A model generated the notes under the pieces. The model did not search any database. It worked only from the letters and a program-made list of their open reading frames with translations, and had not been told where the DNA came from. From Sphingobacteriaceae bacterium GW460-11-11-14-LB5 (GTDB taxonomy: Bacteria; Bacteroidota; Bacteroidia; Sphingobacteriales; Sphingobacteriaceae), in assembly GCA_002151545.1 (NCBI GenBank), contig CP021237.1:5208001-5272000 (forward strand): 64,000 nucleotides of DNA. Reading direction: 5' to 3'. The translations under genes were made by a program, and so were the position numbers. Of the stretch, positions 7,745 to 16,329 are shown piece after piece. Within the stretch, counting starts at the first letter, position 1, and each line of letters starts with the position of its first letter.

Positions 7745-9343
7745 ATGTTTTTATTAATGAGGAAAGTAGATTTTCTGGTAATTGGTTCAGGTATAGCGGG
7801 TTTGAGTTTCGCGCTTAAAGCGGCAAAGTTTGGTAAGGTTTTAATTGTTACTAAATCGAACGAAGACGAATCGAATACAAAATACGCTCAGGGCGGTGTT
7901 GCAGTTGTGGTAGATAAAGGTGATTCTTTTGAGAAACATATTGATGATACCTTGATTGCCGGCGATGGATTATGTGATGAAAAAATTGTGGAAATCGTTG
8001 TAAAAGAGGGGCCTCAGCGTATTCAGGAGATCATTGATTATGGTATAAACTTCGATAAAGATAACGCTGGTTTCTATGATTTAGCTAAGGAGGGAGGACA
8101 CTCTGAACACCGTGTTTTACACTATAAAGATATCACCGGATACGAGATTGAACGGGTGTTGCTAAATGAAATTCATGAGAATAACAACATAGAGATATTA
8201 ACACATTACTTCGCACTGGAGTTAATTACCCAGCATCACCTGGGTGAGTTTGTGGATAAACGTACCGAAGATATTAACTGTTACGGCATATATGCCTTTA
8301 ACACAGAGCTTAACGATGTGGAAAAGATTGTGGCAAATGTGACTGTGATGGCTTCGGGTGGTGCCGGACATGTGTATTCGGCCACAACAAATCCGGTTAT
8401 TGCAACAGGTGATGGGATGGCAATGGTTTATCGTGCAAAAGGAAAAGTGAGAAATATGGAGTTTATTCAGTTCCATCCAACAGCCTTATACCATCCCGGA
8501 GAGTATCCATCCTTCTTAATTTCGGAAGCAGTTAGGGGTTTTGGTGGCGTTTTAAGGCGTAAAAATGGTGAAGAGTTTATGCATGAATATGATGAGCGTA
8601 AATCGTTAGCACCACGTGATATTGTAGCCCGTGCGGTAGATAATGAAATGAAGAAATCGGGTGATGACTTTGTTTACCTGGATATTACGATGCGTAAGAA
8701 AGCAGATATTCTGAAACACTTTCCTAATATATATGCCAAGTGTTTATCAATAGGGATAGATATGACGAAAGATTATATCCCGGTTACCCCTGCATCTCAT
8801 TATATGTGTGGTGGTATTCTGGTTGACGAATATGGTCGTTCTTCGATTAAAAATTTATATGCCTGTGGAGAGTGTTCTTCAACTGGCCTACATGGTGCTA
8901 ATCGTTTGGCATCCAATTCTTTACTGGAAGCTACCGTTTTTGCACACCGCATTTATCAGGATGCCATAGAAAACTTTAAAAATAATGTCATCCCCGAGAA
9001 CATTCCTGAATGGGATTCGAAAGGTGTTACGCAAAGCAACGAAGATGTATTGGTAACACATAACCTTAGGGAGCTACAAAAAATAATGGGCGATTATGTA
9101 GGTATTGTACGTTCTGATTTTCGTTTGGAGCGGGCACATCGCCGCTTGTTTTTAATCTATCAGGAAACAGAAGAATTTTATAAAAAGAATAAGGTTTCGG
9201 TTAAACTTTGCGAATTGCGTAATGTAATTCAAACTGCTTATCTGGTGATTAAATCTGCAATGCAACGGAAAGAGAGCAGGGGACTACATTATACTACTGA
9301 TTATCCTGAGCATGCAAAAGAATTAGTAGATACCGTTTTTTAA
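7745..9343 (+). CDS. nadB: L-aspartate oxidase NadB
   Basis: NadB oxidises L-aspartate to iminoaspartate using FAD, the first step of de novo NAD synthesis. The protein has 532 residues. The FAD-binding GSGIAG motif is near residue 14. The succinate-dehydrogenase/fumarate-reductase-like core is marked by KYAQGGVAV, the EGGHSEHRVLH block, EFIQFHPTALY and HYMCGGILVDEYGRSS. The CGECSSTGLHGANRLASNS segment closes the FAD domain and a helical C-terminal domain follows. The start at 7745 is used; an internal ATG at 7757 (MRKVDFLVIG) fits equally well. Confidence 0.95.
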   Translation: MFLLMRKVDFLVIGSGIAGLSFALKAAKFGKVLIVTKSNEDESNTKYAQGGVAVVVDKGDSFEKHIDDTLIAGDGLCDEKIVEIVVKEGPQRIQEIIDYGINFDKDNAGFYDLAKEGGHSEHRVLHYKDITGYEIERVLLNEIHENNNIEILTHYFALELITQHHLGEFVDKRTEDINCYGIYAFNTELNDVEKIVANVTVMASGGAGHVYSATTNPVIATGDGMAMVYRAKGKVRNMEFIQFHPTALYHPGEYPSFLISEAVRGFGGVLRRKNGEEFMHEYDERKSLAPRDIVARAVDNEMKKSGDDFVYLDITMRKKADILKHFPNIYAKCLSIGIDMTKDYIPVTPASHYMCGGILVDEYGRSSIKNLYACGECSSTGLHGANRLASNSLLEATVFAHRIYQDAIENFKNNVIPENIPEWDSKGVTQSNEDVLVTHNLRELQKIMGDYVGIVRSDFRLERAHRRLFLIYQETEEFYKKNKVSVKLCELRNVIQTAYLVIKSAMQRKESRGLHYTTDYPEHAKELVDTVF

Positions 9344-9351
9344 TGTAGAAT

Positions 9352-9431
9352 CGTCATGCTGAATTTAGTTCAGCATCTAAATATCACATATACAATACTT
9401 AAAAAGACCCTGAAATAAATTCAGGGTGACG
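9352..9431. repeat. Composite dispersed repeat after nadB
   Basis: The left hairpin CGTCATGCTGAATTTAG pairs within itself to the CAGCATCT end, and the right hairpin is ACCCTGAAATAAATTCAGGG followed by TGACG. The outer ends CGTCA and TGACG are inverted. The right hairpin is the uninterrupted form of the one split by a 60-bp insert at 16865-16924. Confidence 0.7.
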
Positions 9432-9443
9432 TAAAATAATGTT

Positions 9444-9956
9444 ATGCCTTTAATATTACCCGTAAAAAATAAATACCCTGAAATAGGAAAAGATAATTTT
9501 ATTGCTGAAAACGCCACCATTGTTGGTGATGTAATAATCGGTGATAAATGTTCAGTGTGGTTTAATGCCGTGATTAGAGGCGATGTAAATGCCATTACAA
9601 TCGGAAATGAATCGAACATACAAGACGGTGCTGTAATTCATGCTACCTATTTAAAAGCATCTACACACATCGGTAACCGGGTATCTGTAGGGCATAATGC
9701 AATAGTACATGGTTGTACCGTCCAGGATAATGTTTTAATCGGTATGGGTGCAATTGTAATGGATCATGCGGTGATAGAGGAGTATTGTATCATTGCAGCG
9801 GGATCTGTAGTGCTAGAGAATACTGTTTGCGAAAAAGGTTATTTATACGCGGGTACACCAGCTAAAAAAATAAAGCCCATTACTGAGGAGCAAAGGGCTT
9901 TATTGAATAAATTGCCTGATAATTATATCATGTATTCGGGTTGGTTTACCCAATAG
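9444..9956 (+). CDS. Gamma-carbonic-anhydrase-like hexapeptide-repeat protein
   Basis: The 170-residue protein is a left-handed beta-helix built of hexapeptide repeats (IVGDVIIGDKCSVW, VLIGMGAIVMDHAVI), with a short C-terminal helix. His66, His84 and His89 (AVIHA, VGHNAIVHG) keep the spacing of the three zinc ligands in Methanosarcina Cam. It belongs to the YrdA/PaaY/CaiE-type subfamily, whose members form trimers; some have weak carbonic anhydrase or thioesterase activity. The substrate cannot be fixed from sequence. It lies 100 bp after nadB with a repeat between them, so co-transcription is uncertain. Confidence 0.85.
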   Translation: MPLILPVKNKYPEIGKDNFIAENATIVGDVIIGDKCSVWFNAVIRGDVNAITIGNESNIQDGAVIHATYLKASTHIGNRVSVGHNAIVHGCTVQDNVLIGMGAIVMDHAVIEEYCIIAAGSVVLENTVCEKGYLYAGTPAKKIKPITEEQRALLNKLPDNYIMYSGWFTQ

Positions 9957-9960
9957 TTTC

Positions 9961-10046
9961 CGTCATTTCGACTGAAGTGAAACGGAATGGAGAAATCTGT
10001 TTCGAGATAGATCTCTCCGTTCCACTGTGTTCCAGTCGAGATGACG
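9961..10046. repeat. 86-bp inverted repeat of the CGTCATTTCGACTG type
   Basis: CGTCATTTCGACTGAAGTGA at the left is mirrored at the right, ending CAGTCGAGATGACG. The inner arms GGAATGGAGAAATCT and AGATCTCTCCGTTCC also pair. It lies between two convergent genes (stops at 9956 and 10054) and could serve as a shared terminator. It is a third sequence class, distinct from the repeats at 3799 and 4954. Confidence 0.75.
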
Positions 10047-10053
10047 ACTTTTT

Positions 10054-11697
10054 TTATTTAGTTGGTGGCGCAGGTATCGCCAATGGATCTTCGCGTTCCC
10101 AATTCGGTTTTAAATCCATTAAAGCTTTTAAATACCAGACTTTTTCGGGCTGGTATCCTTCCTTTACATTTCCGGTATCCCATATTCCGTTTTTATTTTC
10201 ATCATAAATTACCCTGAGCATATATTTGCCAGCCGGATATTTAGAAAAAGTAACTTTCGAATTTTTGCTTACCGGAAAAGATTTTATAATGTCCTTTTTT
10301 TCATTTAAAAACTGTACAACATATCTTTTCGAAGTATCCGGAACAGTTACATTTAATACCAGGGTGGTATAAGCATCCGCGCTTTCTAATGAAAAACGTT
10401 TGGTTACATCTTTGTTTTTAGCGTTAAATATAGCTGTAAAGGCACCTGCAGCTAATTTTAAATCATAAGTTCTTTTATTTTTCCAGGGGTATTTGATGTA
10501 ATATTTAAGAAAATCTACACTGTCTTTTACCACCTCAAAAGTTGTTCGTTTTACAGAATCTTCTAAAAGCGTGATTTTAGATGGATCTGCAGCAGTCATC
10601 GGAAAAGGAAAGGTTAGGGTCAACTGCTGAAAAGGATTTAGTTTACCACCGGATAAATTATCAGAAATCGCTACATCGCGTGTATAAGTATCTTTTTTAC
10701 CCCTGGTAAAGTTTAAAGTCTGTAAAACCTTACCCTGATCTTGTATGGCAACTTTAACCGAATCGAAACTTAAATCCTTTAGCCAGATTTTGGCAGTATC
10801 ATTATTTTTTGAAAAATGGACAAACTTGCCTACATCTACAGCTGGCGGGTCTGTAATGGTTATTTTAGGACTTTTAAGCTGCTGATTTAAGCTGATTGAT
10901 ATACTTCCATCATTATTTAATTTTCGGTCTAATACGCGGAATTCTGGTGCTAACTCTTTAAATATTTGCAGGTCTATATTCTCAATATTTTTATCTATTA
11001 CAATCGGTTCTTTTATAAATCCAACTTCATCCGAAAGCTGCTGGTATATTTTGTCGCCTCCCCCGCTACTTTCTTTAACCGCATATACTTTATAGGTGCC
11101 TTTCCTTAAGTTATTCAATTTGTACGTTCCTGCACTGTCAGTGGTCGTGTAAATTGAAGGACGTTTTTTCCCGAAAATAGTATCTCTTTCCAAAGGCAAA
11201 ATAAATACGGTAACTTCTTTCTCGGGTTCATCGGTTAACGAATTAATTACTTTACCACTTAATGATAGCGAATCTATTTCGGGTCCGGTGGAAAAAACAT
11301 AGGATAAATTTTTAACAACATTTCCTTCGTTCACATCGGCAACAGATTTTCCGAAGTTTAAAGTATAAGTTGTATTTTTTTCTAAAGTATCTTTGAGATT
11401 AATTTCTAATCTCTTTTGTCTTTTTTTTAGTTCGGGAAGTTTTTCCTGATCGGGAGAAATGGAAAATTCTTTAAACTCATCCTTAAGGTTAAAATATTCA
11501 TCAAACTCGATTACTATTTTTTTAGCATTAAAATTCCTTGTTTGATTTTTTGGAGTCATGCTTAAAACTTTTGGTGGCTTGGTATCTTTTGGTCCGCCCT
11601 GAGGCGTTTGGATACTTGCACAACCAAAAAATAGGAGTATGGTTACCACAACCGCTAAATTTTTAAGGTTAAAATACTGAGCTTTTAAATTTGGCAT
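10054..11697 (-). CDS. Ig-like domain lipoprotein (SbsA/Big_5-like N-terminus)
   Basis: The protein has 547 residues. A hydrophobic segment (about residues 13-25) ends in a lipobox, LLFFGCAS, so it is a likely outer-membrane or periplasmic-face lipoprotein. Next comes TPQGGPKDTKPPKVLSMTP, a typical start of the Big_5/SbsA Ig-like domain (residues about 40-135, ending YVFSTG). A carboxypeptidase-regulatory-like beta domain follows (LSLSGKVINSL ... GTYKLNNLRKGTYKVYAVK). The C-terminus has another beta-rich domain with DENKNGIWDTGNV, an acidic loop that may bind calcium. Its role is unknown; a structural or envelope role is inferred. It follows mnmG by 121 bp on the same strand. Confidence 0.8.
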   Translation of the reverse strand: MPNLKAQYFNLKNLAVVVTILLFFGCASIQTPQGGPKDTKPPKVLSMTPKNQTRNFNAKKIVIEFDEYFNLKDEFKEFSISPDQEKLPELKKRQKRLEINLKDTLEKNTTYTLNFGKSVADVNEGNVVKNLSYVFSTGPEIDSLSLSGKVINSLTDEPEKEVTVFILPLERDTIFGKKRPSIYTTTDSAGTYKLNNLRKGTYKVYAVKESSGGGDKIYQQLSDEVGFIKEPIVIDKNIENIDLQIFKELAPEFRVLDRKLNNDGSISISLNQQLKSPKITITDPPAVDVGKFVHFSKNNDTAKIWLKDLSFDSVKVAIQDQGKVLQTLNFTRGKKDTYTRDVAISDNLSGGKLNPFQQLTLTFPFPMTAADPSKITLLEDSVKRTTFEVVKDSVDFLKYYIKYPWKNKRTYDLKLAAGAFTAIFNAKNKDVTKRFSLESADAYTTLVLNVTVPDTSKRYVVQFLNEKKDIIKSFPVSKNSKVTFSKYPAGKYMLRVIYDENKNGIWDTGNVKEGYQPEKVWYLKALMDLKPNWEREDPLAIPAPPTK

Positions 11698-11818
11698 ATT
11701 TTAAACGTTCTGACGAATTTTTATACTTTTTGGAACCGTAACATTAAAAAATCTTTTTTTTAGCTTATATCGCTTTATTTTAAGTCTGTTTTAAAATAGT
11801 TAAAGTGTTGATAATCAA

Positions 11819-13681
11819 TTACTTATTGATATAAACCATTAAAACCGATATATCTGAAGGTGAAACGCCTGAAATTCGTGAAGCCTGACCTAAAGTACGT
11901 GGTTTGATCTTAAATAATTTTTCACGAGCTTCTTTTGAAATGGAAACAATTTTATTGTAATCGAAATCTGGTTTAATTTCTTTGTCTTCCATCTTCAACA
12001 TCTTGGCTACAATCTCATTTTCCTTCTCAAAATAACTTTCATATTTAATTTTGATTTCTGCCTGCTCAATCGTTTCGTTGTCTAAATCTTTGGTAGCTTC
12101 AGCAAGAGGTTTGCTTACCTTAATTAAATCGGGTAATCCAACATGAGGTCTTCCAACGAGACTGTGTATTTTTACATTTTGATTTAAAACACTCGATCCT
12201 AAACTTTCAAGCATTGGATTGGCATCGCTCATTTCGATTCCCTGGTTTCTGGTGAACTTAACCAAAGCATCAGCATTTGCAATTTTCTGATTTACCTTTT
12301 CTAAACGCTCGTCAGAAATTAAACCCAACTCATGTCCGATAGGAGATAGGCGGATATCGGCATTATCTTGTCTCAATAATAAACGGTGTTCGGCTCTGGA
12401 GGTAAACATGCGATAAGGTTCTTCCGTTCCTTTAGTTACCAGGTCATCAATTAAAACACCAATATAACTGTCAGATCTTTTCATGATCAGTTCGTGTTTA
12501 TCCGTGATTTTTTGATGTGCATTTATGCCGGCCATGAAACCTTGACAAGCCGCTTCTTCGTATCCTGTAGTTCCGTTAATTTGTCCTGCTAAAAATAAAT
12601 TGCTGATCAATTTAGTTTCTAATGTTAAAGACAATTGGGTAGGTGGGAAGAAATCGTACTCGATGGCATAGCCCGGCCTGAACATTTTTGCCTGCTCAAA
12701 ACCTGGTATTAATCTCAAGGCTTTAAATTGTACATCTTCGGGAAGTGAAGTTGAAAATCCATTTACATAAATTTCGCAAGTGTTCCATCCTTCAGGTTCA
12801 ACAAAAATCTGGTGTCTGTCACGTTCCGCAAAACGATTAATTTTATCTTCGATAGATGGGCAGTACCTCGGGCCCAAACCTTTAATTCTTCCGGTAAACA
12901 TGGGCGATTTTTCGAAGCCTTCTTTTAAAGTTTCGTGAACATCCCCATTGGTATAAGTGATCCAGCAACAACGTTGATCGGTAGAAACTTCAGTATCTGT
13001 GTAGGAGAATTTACCTGGGTTTTCATCTCCCCATTGTTCTTCCATTTTGGTATAATCTAAACTTCTTCCATCCACACGTGGGGGAGTACCAGTTTTCATA
13101 CGGCCTGCTTCCATACCCAATTCTACCAGCTGTTCGGTAATTCCGGTTGAAGCTCTTTCTGCGGTTCTACCACCTCCAAATTTCTTTTCTCCGATGTGCA
13201 TTACGCCATTTAGAAATGTACCGTTAGTCAGGACTACTGCTGTACTTTCTATCTCGATACCTAAAGAAGTTTTAACGCCGTATACCGTATTATCTTTTAC
13301 TAATAGGCCTACCACGCTATCCTGCCATATGTCAAGATTAGATGTTCTTTCTAATGCTAAACGCCACTCTTCAGCAAAACGCATTCTATCAATTTGTGCT
13401 CTTGGGCTCCACATAGCAGGACCCTTTGATTTATTGAGCATTCTAAACTGAATGGTCGATTTATCAGAGATGATGCCTGAGTATCCGCCCATTGCATCCA
13501 CCTCGCGAACAATCTGTCCTTTAGCTACACCACCCATGGCAGGGTTACAACTCATCTGGGCGATGGTGCCCATATTCATTGTGATTAATAAAACAGATGA
13601 CCCTAAATTGGCAGCGGCAGCAGCAGCTTCACAGCCTGCGTGACCAGCACCAACAACAATCAAATCGTATTTTGAAAACAT
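11819..13681 (-). CDS. mnmG: tRNA uridine-5-carboxymethylaminomethyl modification enzyme MnmG (GidA)
   Basis: With MnmE, MnmG installs the carboxymethylaminomethyl group at wobble U34 of several tRNAs, using FAD, NADH, methylene-THF and glycine. The 620-residue length is standard. The FAD motif GAGHAGCEAA is at residues 11-20, and the family signatures CNPAMGG, KTGTPPR, GPRYCPSIEDK and GQINGTTGYEEAA are all present. The C-terminal helical domain ends with the ISGVSPSDI motif that helps bind MnmE and tRNA. Two parS-like sites lie directly upstream. Confidence 0.96.
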   Translation of the reverse strand: MFSKYDLIVVGAGHAGCEAAAAAANLGSSVLLITMNMGTIAQMSCNPAMGGVAKGQIVREVDAMGGYSGIISDKSTIQFRMLNKSKGPAMWSPRAQIDRMRFAEEWRLALERTSNLDIWQDSVVGLLVKDNTVYGVKTSLGIEIESTAVVLTNGTFLNGVMHIGEKKFGGGRTAERASTGITEQLVELGMEAGRMKTGTPPRVDGRSLDYTKMEEQWGDENPGKFSYTDTEVSTDQRCCWITYTNGDVHETLKEGFEKSPMFTGRIKGLGPRYCPSIEDKINRFAERDRHQIFVEPEGWNTCEIYVNGFSTSLPEDVQFKALRLIPGFEQAKMFRPGYAIEYDFFPPTQLSLTLETKLISNLFLAGQINGTTGYEEAACQGFMAGINAHQKITDKHELIMKRSDSYIGVLIDDLVTKGTEEPYRMFTSRAEHRLLLRQDNADIRLSPIGHELGLISDERLEKVNQKIANADALVKFTRNQGIEMSDANPMLESLGSSVLNQNVKIHSLVGRPHVGLPDLIKVSKPLAEATKDLDNETIEQAEIKIKYESYFEKENEIVAKMLKMEDKEIKPDFDYNKIVSISKEAREKLFKIKPRTLGQASRISGVSPSDISVLMVYINK

Positions 13682-13702
13682 TTTATTTTATATTTCTTTA
13701 AT

Positions 13703-13718
13703 TGTTCCACGTGAAACA
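13703..13718. promoter_or_regulatory. parS-like centromere site 1
   Basis: The 16-mer TGTTCCACGTGAAACA fits the chromosomal parS consensus TGTTNCACGTGAAACA bound by ParB/Spo0J. It lies 22 bases upstream of mnmG, outside any coding region, and an identical 16-mer follows 77 bp away. Confidence 0.85.
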
Positions 13719-13742
13719 ATTGGTTTTTATCTTAATATTACG

Positions 13743-13770
13743 AGATGCTGATTTTATTTTCAGCATGACG
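13743..13770. repeat. Small dispersed hairpin between the parS-like sites
   Basis: AGATGCTGATTTTATTTTCA followed by GCATGACG is a short member of the CTGA-type repeat family. ATGCTGA and TCAGCAT are inverted arms. It sits between the two parS-like sites. Confidence 0.55.
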
Positions 13771-13779
13771 ATTTGTTGA

Positions 13780-13795
13780 TGTTCCACGTGAAACA
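13780..13795. promoter_or_regulatory. parS-like centromere site 2
   Basis: The second TGTTCCACGTGAAACA is identical over 16 bases to the site at 13703-13718 and has the same orientation. The two starts are 77 bp apart. It is in the gap between the stop of the ABC-F gene (13829) and mnmG. Confidence 0.85.
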
Positions 13796-13828
13796 TAACG
13801 CGGAAAACATCTTAGAATTGCGCTTTCG

Positions 13829-15691
13829 TTATTCTGATAGTTCAAGCCAACGCATGGTGAATTCGTCGAGCTTTACCTGAAGCGATTCTATTTCTGCTGA
13901 AACTTCTTGAATTTTCACATAGTCGGTCGCGTCAATTTTAACAAGACTTTCGTTAAGCGAAGCTATTTTATTTTCCATTTCTGCGATGCCTTTTTCGCTA
14001 TCTTCTAATTCTTTTTGTTCTTTGAAACTCAATTTTTTTGCTGCTTTCACTGGTGCTTGTTCTACAACAGGAGCAGGGCTTTTCTTGGTTTCAGTTTTAA
14101 CTTTTGGTTGTTCTAAACTCAAACGATATTCGGAATAATTACCATTGTAAATTTTAACGACGCCTTCACCCTCCATGATAAATAGCTGATCACTCATTTT
14201 ATCGAGTAGGTATCTGTCGTGTGAAACCAACATTAAAATGCCTGGGAAATTCTCTAAAAATTCTTCAAGAACATTTAAGGTGTCGATGTCAAGATCGTTG
14301 GTGGGCTCATCCAAAATCAAAAAATTTGGATTTTGCATCAACACCTTCATCAGGTTCAAACGCTTCTTTTCACCACCGCTTAATTTCTCTACCATGCCAT
14401 GTTGCTTCTTAGGCGGGAAAAGAAATAAGGTTAATAGGGCAGAAGCAGTAATCACTGAGCCGTCGGCCATCTTGATATATTCGGCATCAGACTTTACAAT
14501 ATCAATTACTCTTTCCTTCGGATCGAAAGTTAAACCACCCTGTTTATAGTAGCCAAATACGGTTGTTTCTCCAGTATCAACTTTACCATTGTCCGGTTTC
14601 AATTGACTGGTAATAATATTCAGCAGGGTAGATTTTCCTGTTCCGTTTTTTCCGGCCAGGCCAATACGATCGCCTTTTTTAAAGGTGTAACTAAAATCAT
14701 TGATGATCGGACGCCCGTCAAATGCTTTTTGAACATGTTCCAGCTCAATAATCTTCCCGCCTTGACGAGACATCTTCATTTGGAGGTTAATACTCTGATT
14801 ATCAGTCTTTTTCTTGGTTTTTTCCTCTAAATCGTAAAAAGCATTAATTCTAGCGTTAGATTTCGTCGCTCGGGCTTGTGGCATACGCCTCATCCACTCT
14901 AATTCTTTCTTCAATAGCTGTTGGTTCTTATGTAAAACCGTCGCGTCTAAAGCCTCCCTTTCGCTTTTCTTTTCTAAGAAGTAAGCATAATTTCCGTTAT
15001 AGTTAAATATTTTTCCCCTGTCTAACTCTACAATGGTATTGCAAACATTATCTAAAAAGTACCTGTCGTGGGTAACGAGTAATATTGTTTTTTGTCCGGT
15101 AGTTAATAATTTCTCCAGCCATTCAATTGTGTCAATATCCAAGTGGTTGGTTGGCTCATCAAGCACCAAAATTTCAGGATCCTCAATTAAGAGTTTAGCC
15201 AAAGCCAAACGTTTCTTTTGTCCACCAGATAACGTTGATATTTTCTGCTGAAGATGAGTAATGCCCATTCTGTTTAAAATGGTCTTGATCTCATGTTCAT
15301 ATTCCCAGGCGTTATGCTCACTTAATTCTTCATATAAACGGTTAAGTGTTTTCTCATCCGGGTTTGGATCTTCAATTAACTCCTCATATTCCTTAATCAA
15401 TTGTTGTTGTTTATTCTCCAGCGAGAATATGTGGTCGCTAATAGAAAAACCCTCCGTAAATTGAGGCTCCTGGTCGAGGAAACCGATTTTAACAGCTTTA
15501 TTTTTTACAATTTTACCTTCGAGCGGAGGGAACCTTTCTGCCAATAATTTCAAAAGTGTACTCTTACCTGCACCATTAATTCCAACCAACGCCACGCGCT
15601 GACCAGAGTTAATACCCAAGGTTAAATTTTTAAATAGCCATTCGTCATGATAACCATGCCCTAAGCCTTCTGCCGCAATTAGTGTGCTCAA
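13829..15691 (-). CDS. uup: ABC-F family ATPase, Uup-like
   Basis: The 620-residue protein has two ABC ATPase domains and no membrane segment. The first P-loop GINGAGKST is near residue 37, with signature LSGGQKKRLALAK and Walker B ILVLDEPTNHLD. The second has GKNGTGKST, LSGGEKKRLNLMK and FLILDEPTNDLD. The linker between them carries the arm region (RMPQARATKSNARINAFYDL). A C-terminal Lys/Glu-rich coiled coil (about residues 550-620) is the Uup CTD type. ABC-F proteins act on the ribosome; Uup also affects tandem-repeat stability and branched DNA. Assignment to Uup rather than another ABC-F group is by architecture. The minus strand has a -7 box TACTTTTG (15729-15736) just upstream. Confidence 0.88.
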   Translation of the reverse strand: MSTLIAAEGLGHGYHDEWLFKNLTLGINSGQRVALVGINGAGKSTLLKLLAERFPPLEGKIVKNKAVKIGFLDQEPQFTEGFSISDHIFSLENKQQQLIKEYEELIEDPNPDEKTLNRLYEELSEHNAWEYEHEIKTILNRMGITHLQQKISTLSGGQKKRLALAKLLIEDPEILVLDEPTNHLDIDTIEWLEKLLTTGQKTILLVTHDRYFLDNVCNTIVELDRGKIFNYNGNYAYFLEKKSEREALDATVLHKNQQLLKKELEWMRRMPQARATKSNARINAFYDLEEKTKKKTDNQSINLQMKMSRQGGKIIELEHVQKAFDGRPIINDFSYTFKKGDRIGLAGKNGTGKSTLLNIITSQLKPDNGKVDTGETTVFGYYKQGGLTFDPKERVIDIVKSDAEYIKMADGSVITASALLTLFLFPPKKQHGMVEKLSGGEKKRLNLMKVLMQNPNFLILDEPTNDLDIDTLNVLEEFLENFPGILMLVSHDRYLLDKMSDQLFIMEGEGVVKIYNGNYSEYRLSLEQPKVKTETKKSPAPVVEQAPVKAAKKLSFKEQKELEDSEKGIAEMENKIASLNESLVKIDATDYVKIQEVSAEIESLQVKLDEFTMRWLELSE

Positions 15692-15860
15692 TTTTTTTGT
15701 ATTTCGGATTTATAAAGGAAAATTAGTGCAAAAGTAAGTATAAAATATTTGGAACGGCATAATCAAATTGTAAAGCAATCTGTATCAGGCTAAAAATGGC
15801 CTGTTATTGATGATTTATCTATCTGGAAAGTATGGATTTATATCGCATGCGGTTGTATAT

Positions 15861-15895
15861 AAAAGAAAACAGCGGTCGGACTCGCTCCACCGCTG
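15861..15895 (-). terminator. Hairpin with minus-strand T run
   Basis: Read on the minus strand, CAGCGGT (15889-15895), a 12-base loop and ACCGCTG (15870-15876) are followed by TTTTCTTTT (15861-15869). This fits a rho-independent terminator pointing left. No protein gene on the minus strand between here and ybeY (stop at 16330) needs it, which suggests that a short noncoding transcript ends here. Confidence 0.6.
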
Positions 15896-15999
15896 CTTCA
15901 ATCATTAACTAAAACTAAACTTTATCTTGTATGATGACTAGAAAACAGGTTTAACAACCTCAACTCTTCATCTTTTTATTGTTGCTTTTTAATATAAGA

Positions 16000-16032
16000 C
16001 TGCAACAGGCCATAAAAGTTGCAGCGGTTTTT
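16000..16032. terminator. Hairpin CTGCAAC/GTTGCAG with T run on plus strand
   Basis: CTGCAAC (16000-16006) pairs with GTTGCAG (16018-16024), followed by CGGTTTTT on the plus strand. It could terminate a plus-strand transcript or be a 5' structure of the possible minus-strand RNA. Confidence 0.4.
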
Positions 16033-16062
16033 GATGTATTATACCAGTATAGCCTAATAGTC

Positions 16063-16093
16063 GACGAACGCCCGTAACTTTTAGACGAACGCC
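16063..16093. promoter_or_regulatory. Paired 10-bp direct repeats, 21 bp apart
   Basis: GACGAACGCC occurs at 16063-16072 and again at 16084-16093, perfectly conserved in a noncoding AT-rich region. The start-to-start spacing of 21 bp is two helical turns, so a protein dimer could bind both on one face of the DNA. Direct repeats with two-turn spacing are typical of LytTR-type response regulators; this is an inference from geometry only. Confidence 0.5.
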
Positions 16094-16142
16094 ATAAAAA
16101 AATAGGGAAGGAAATAATTGTTTTTTAGTTTGTATTAGTCAT

Positions 16143-16251
16143 CGTCACCCTGAACTTATTTCAGGGGCTTGATCGTATGAACGATGCTGACCACCTAGTA
16201 GCTACAAGACAATTGAAAATACTACTTCTACTTGTAAAACAAGTTCAGCAT
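16143..16251. repeat. Dispersed repeat with 'tagtagctacaag' core, copy 1
   Basis: A hairpin CGTCACCCTGAA...TTCAGGGG is joined to the core from GATGCTGACCAC (16183) through TAGTAGCTACAAG to TTCAGCAT (16251). The same core occurs at 60585-60655 and 61535-61605 with a few base changes, so this is a repeat family with a conserved centre of about 70 bp, not only conserved ends. Confidence 0.75.
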
Positions 16252-16329
16252 AAAGATCGTATTAGAAAAAATGGAAAAAAGAGAAATTAAATCAACCCCA
16301 GAGTGGCACCAAGTAGAAGAAATAATAAT

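Larger units (their letters stand above)
15861..16050 (-). ncRNA. Possible small RNA between ABC-F gene and ybeY
   Basis: On the minus strand a set of direct repeats (16063-16093) is followed by an AT-rich promoter-like stretch (around 16030-16055), a hairpin CTGCAAC/GTTGCAG (16000-16024), an unstructured stretch of about 100 bases with no ORF longer than a few codons, and a strong terminator (15861-15895). This order is what a regulated small RNA gene would show. I do not recognise the RNA family. The start point is a guess; only the terminator end is well defined. Confidence 0.3.
15692..16329. other. 638-bp gap without an annotated gene; hairpins and paired direct repeats
   Basis: No protein gene is supported here. 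From left to right the gap holds the ABC-F promoter region, a GC-rich hairpin with a T run on the minus strand (15861-15895), a run without structure, a second hairpin (16000-16024), a pair of 10-bp direct repeats 21 bp apart (16063-16093), and a dispersed repeat (16143-16251). A 20-codon ORF at 16271-16333 is too short to credit. Confidence 0.5.

Noticed and set aside
9941..10207. 88-codon plus-strand ORF
   Set aside because: It overlaps the inverted repeat and the antisense of the lipoprotein gene.
15692..16329. tRNA or tmRNA in the 638-bp gap
   Set aside because: No cloverleaf, no CCA-type end and no tmRNA-like ends; the hairpins are better read as terminators.
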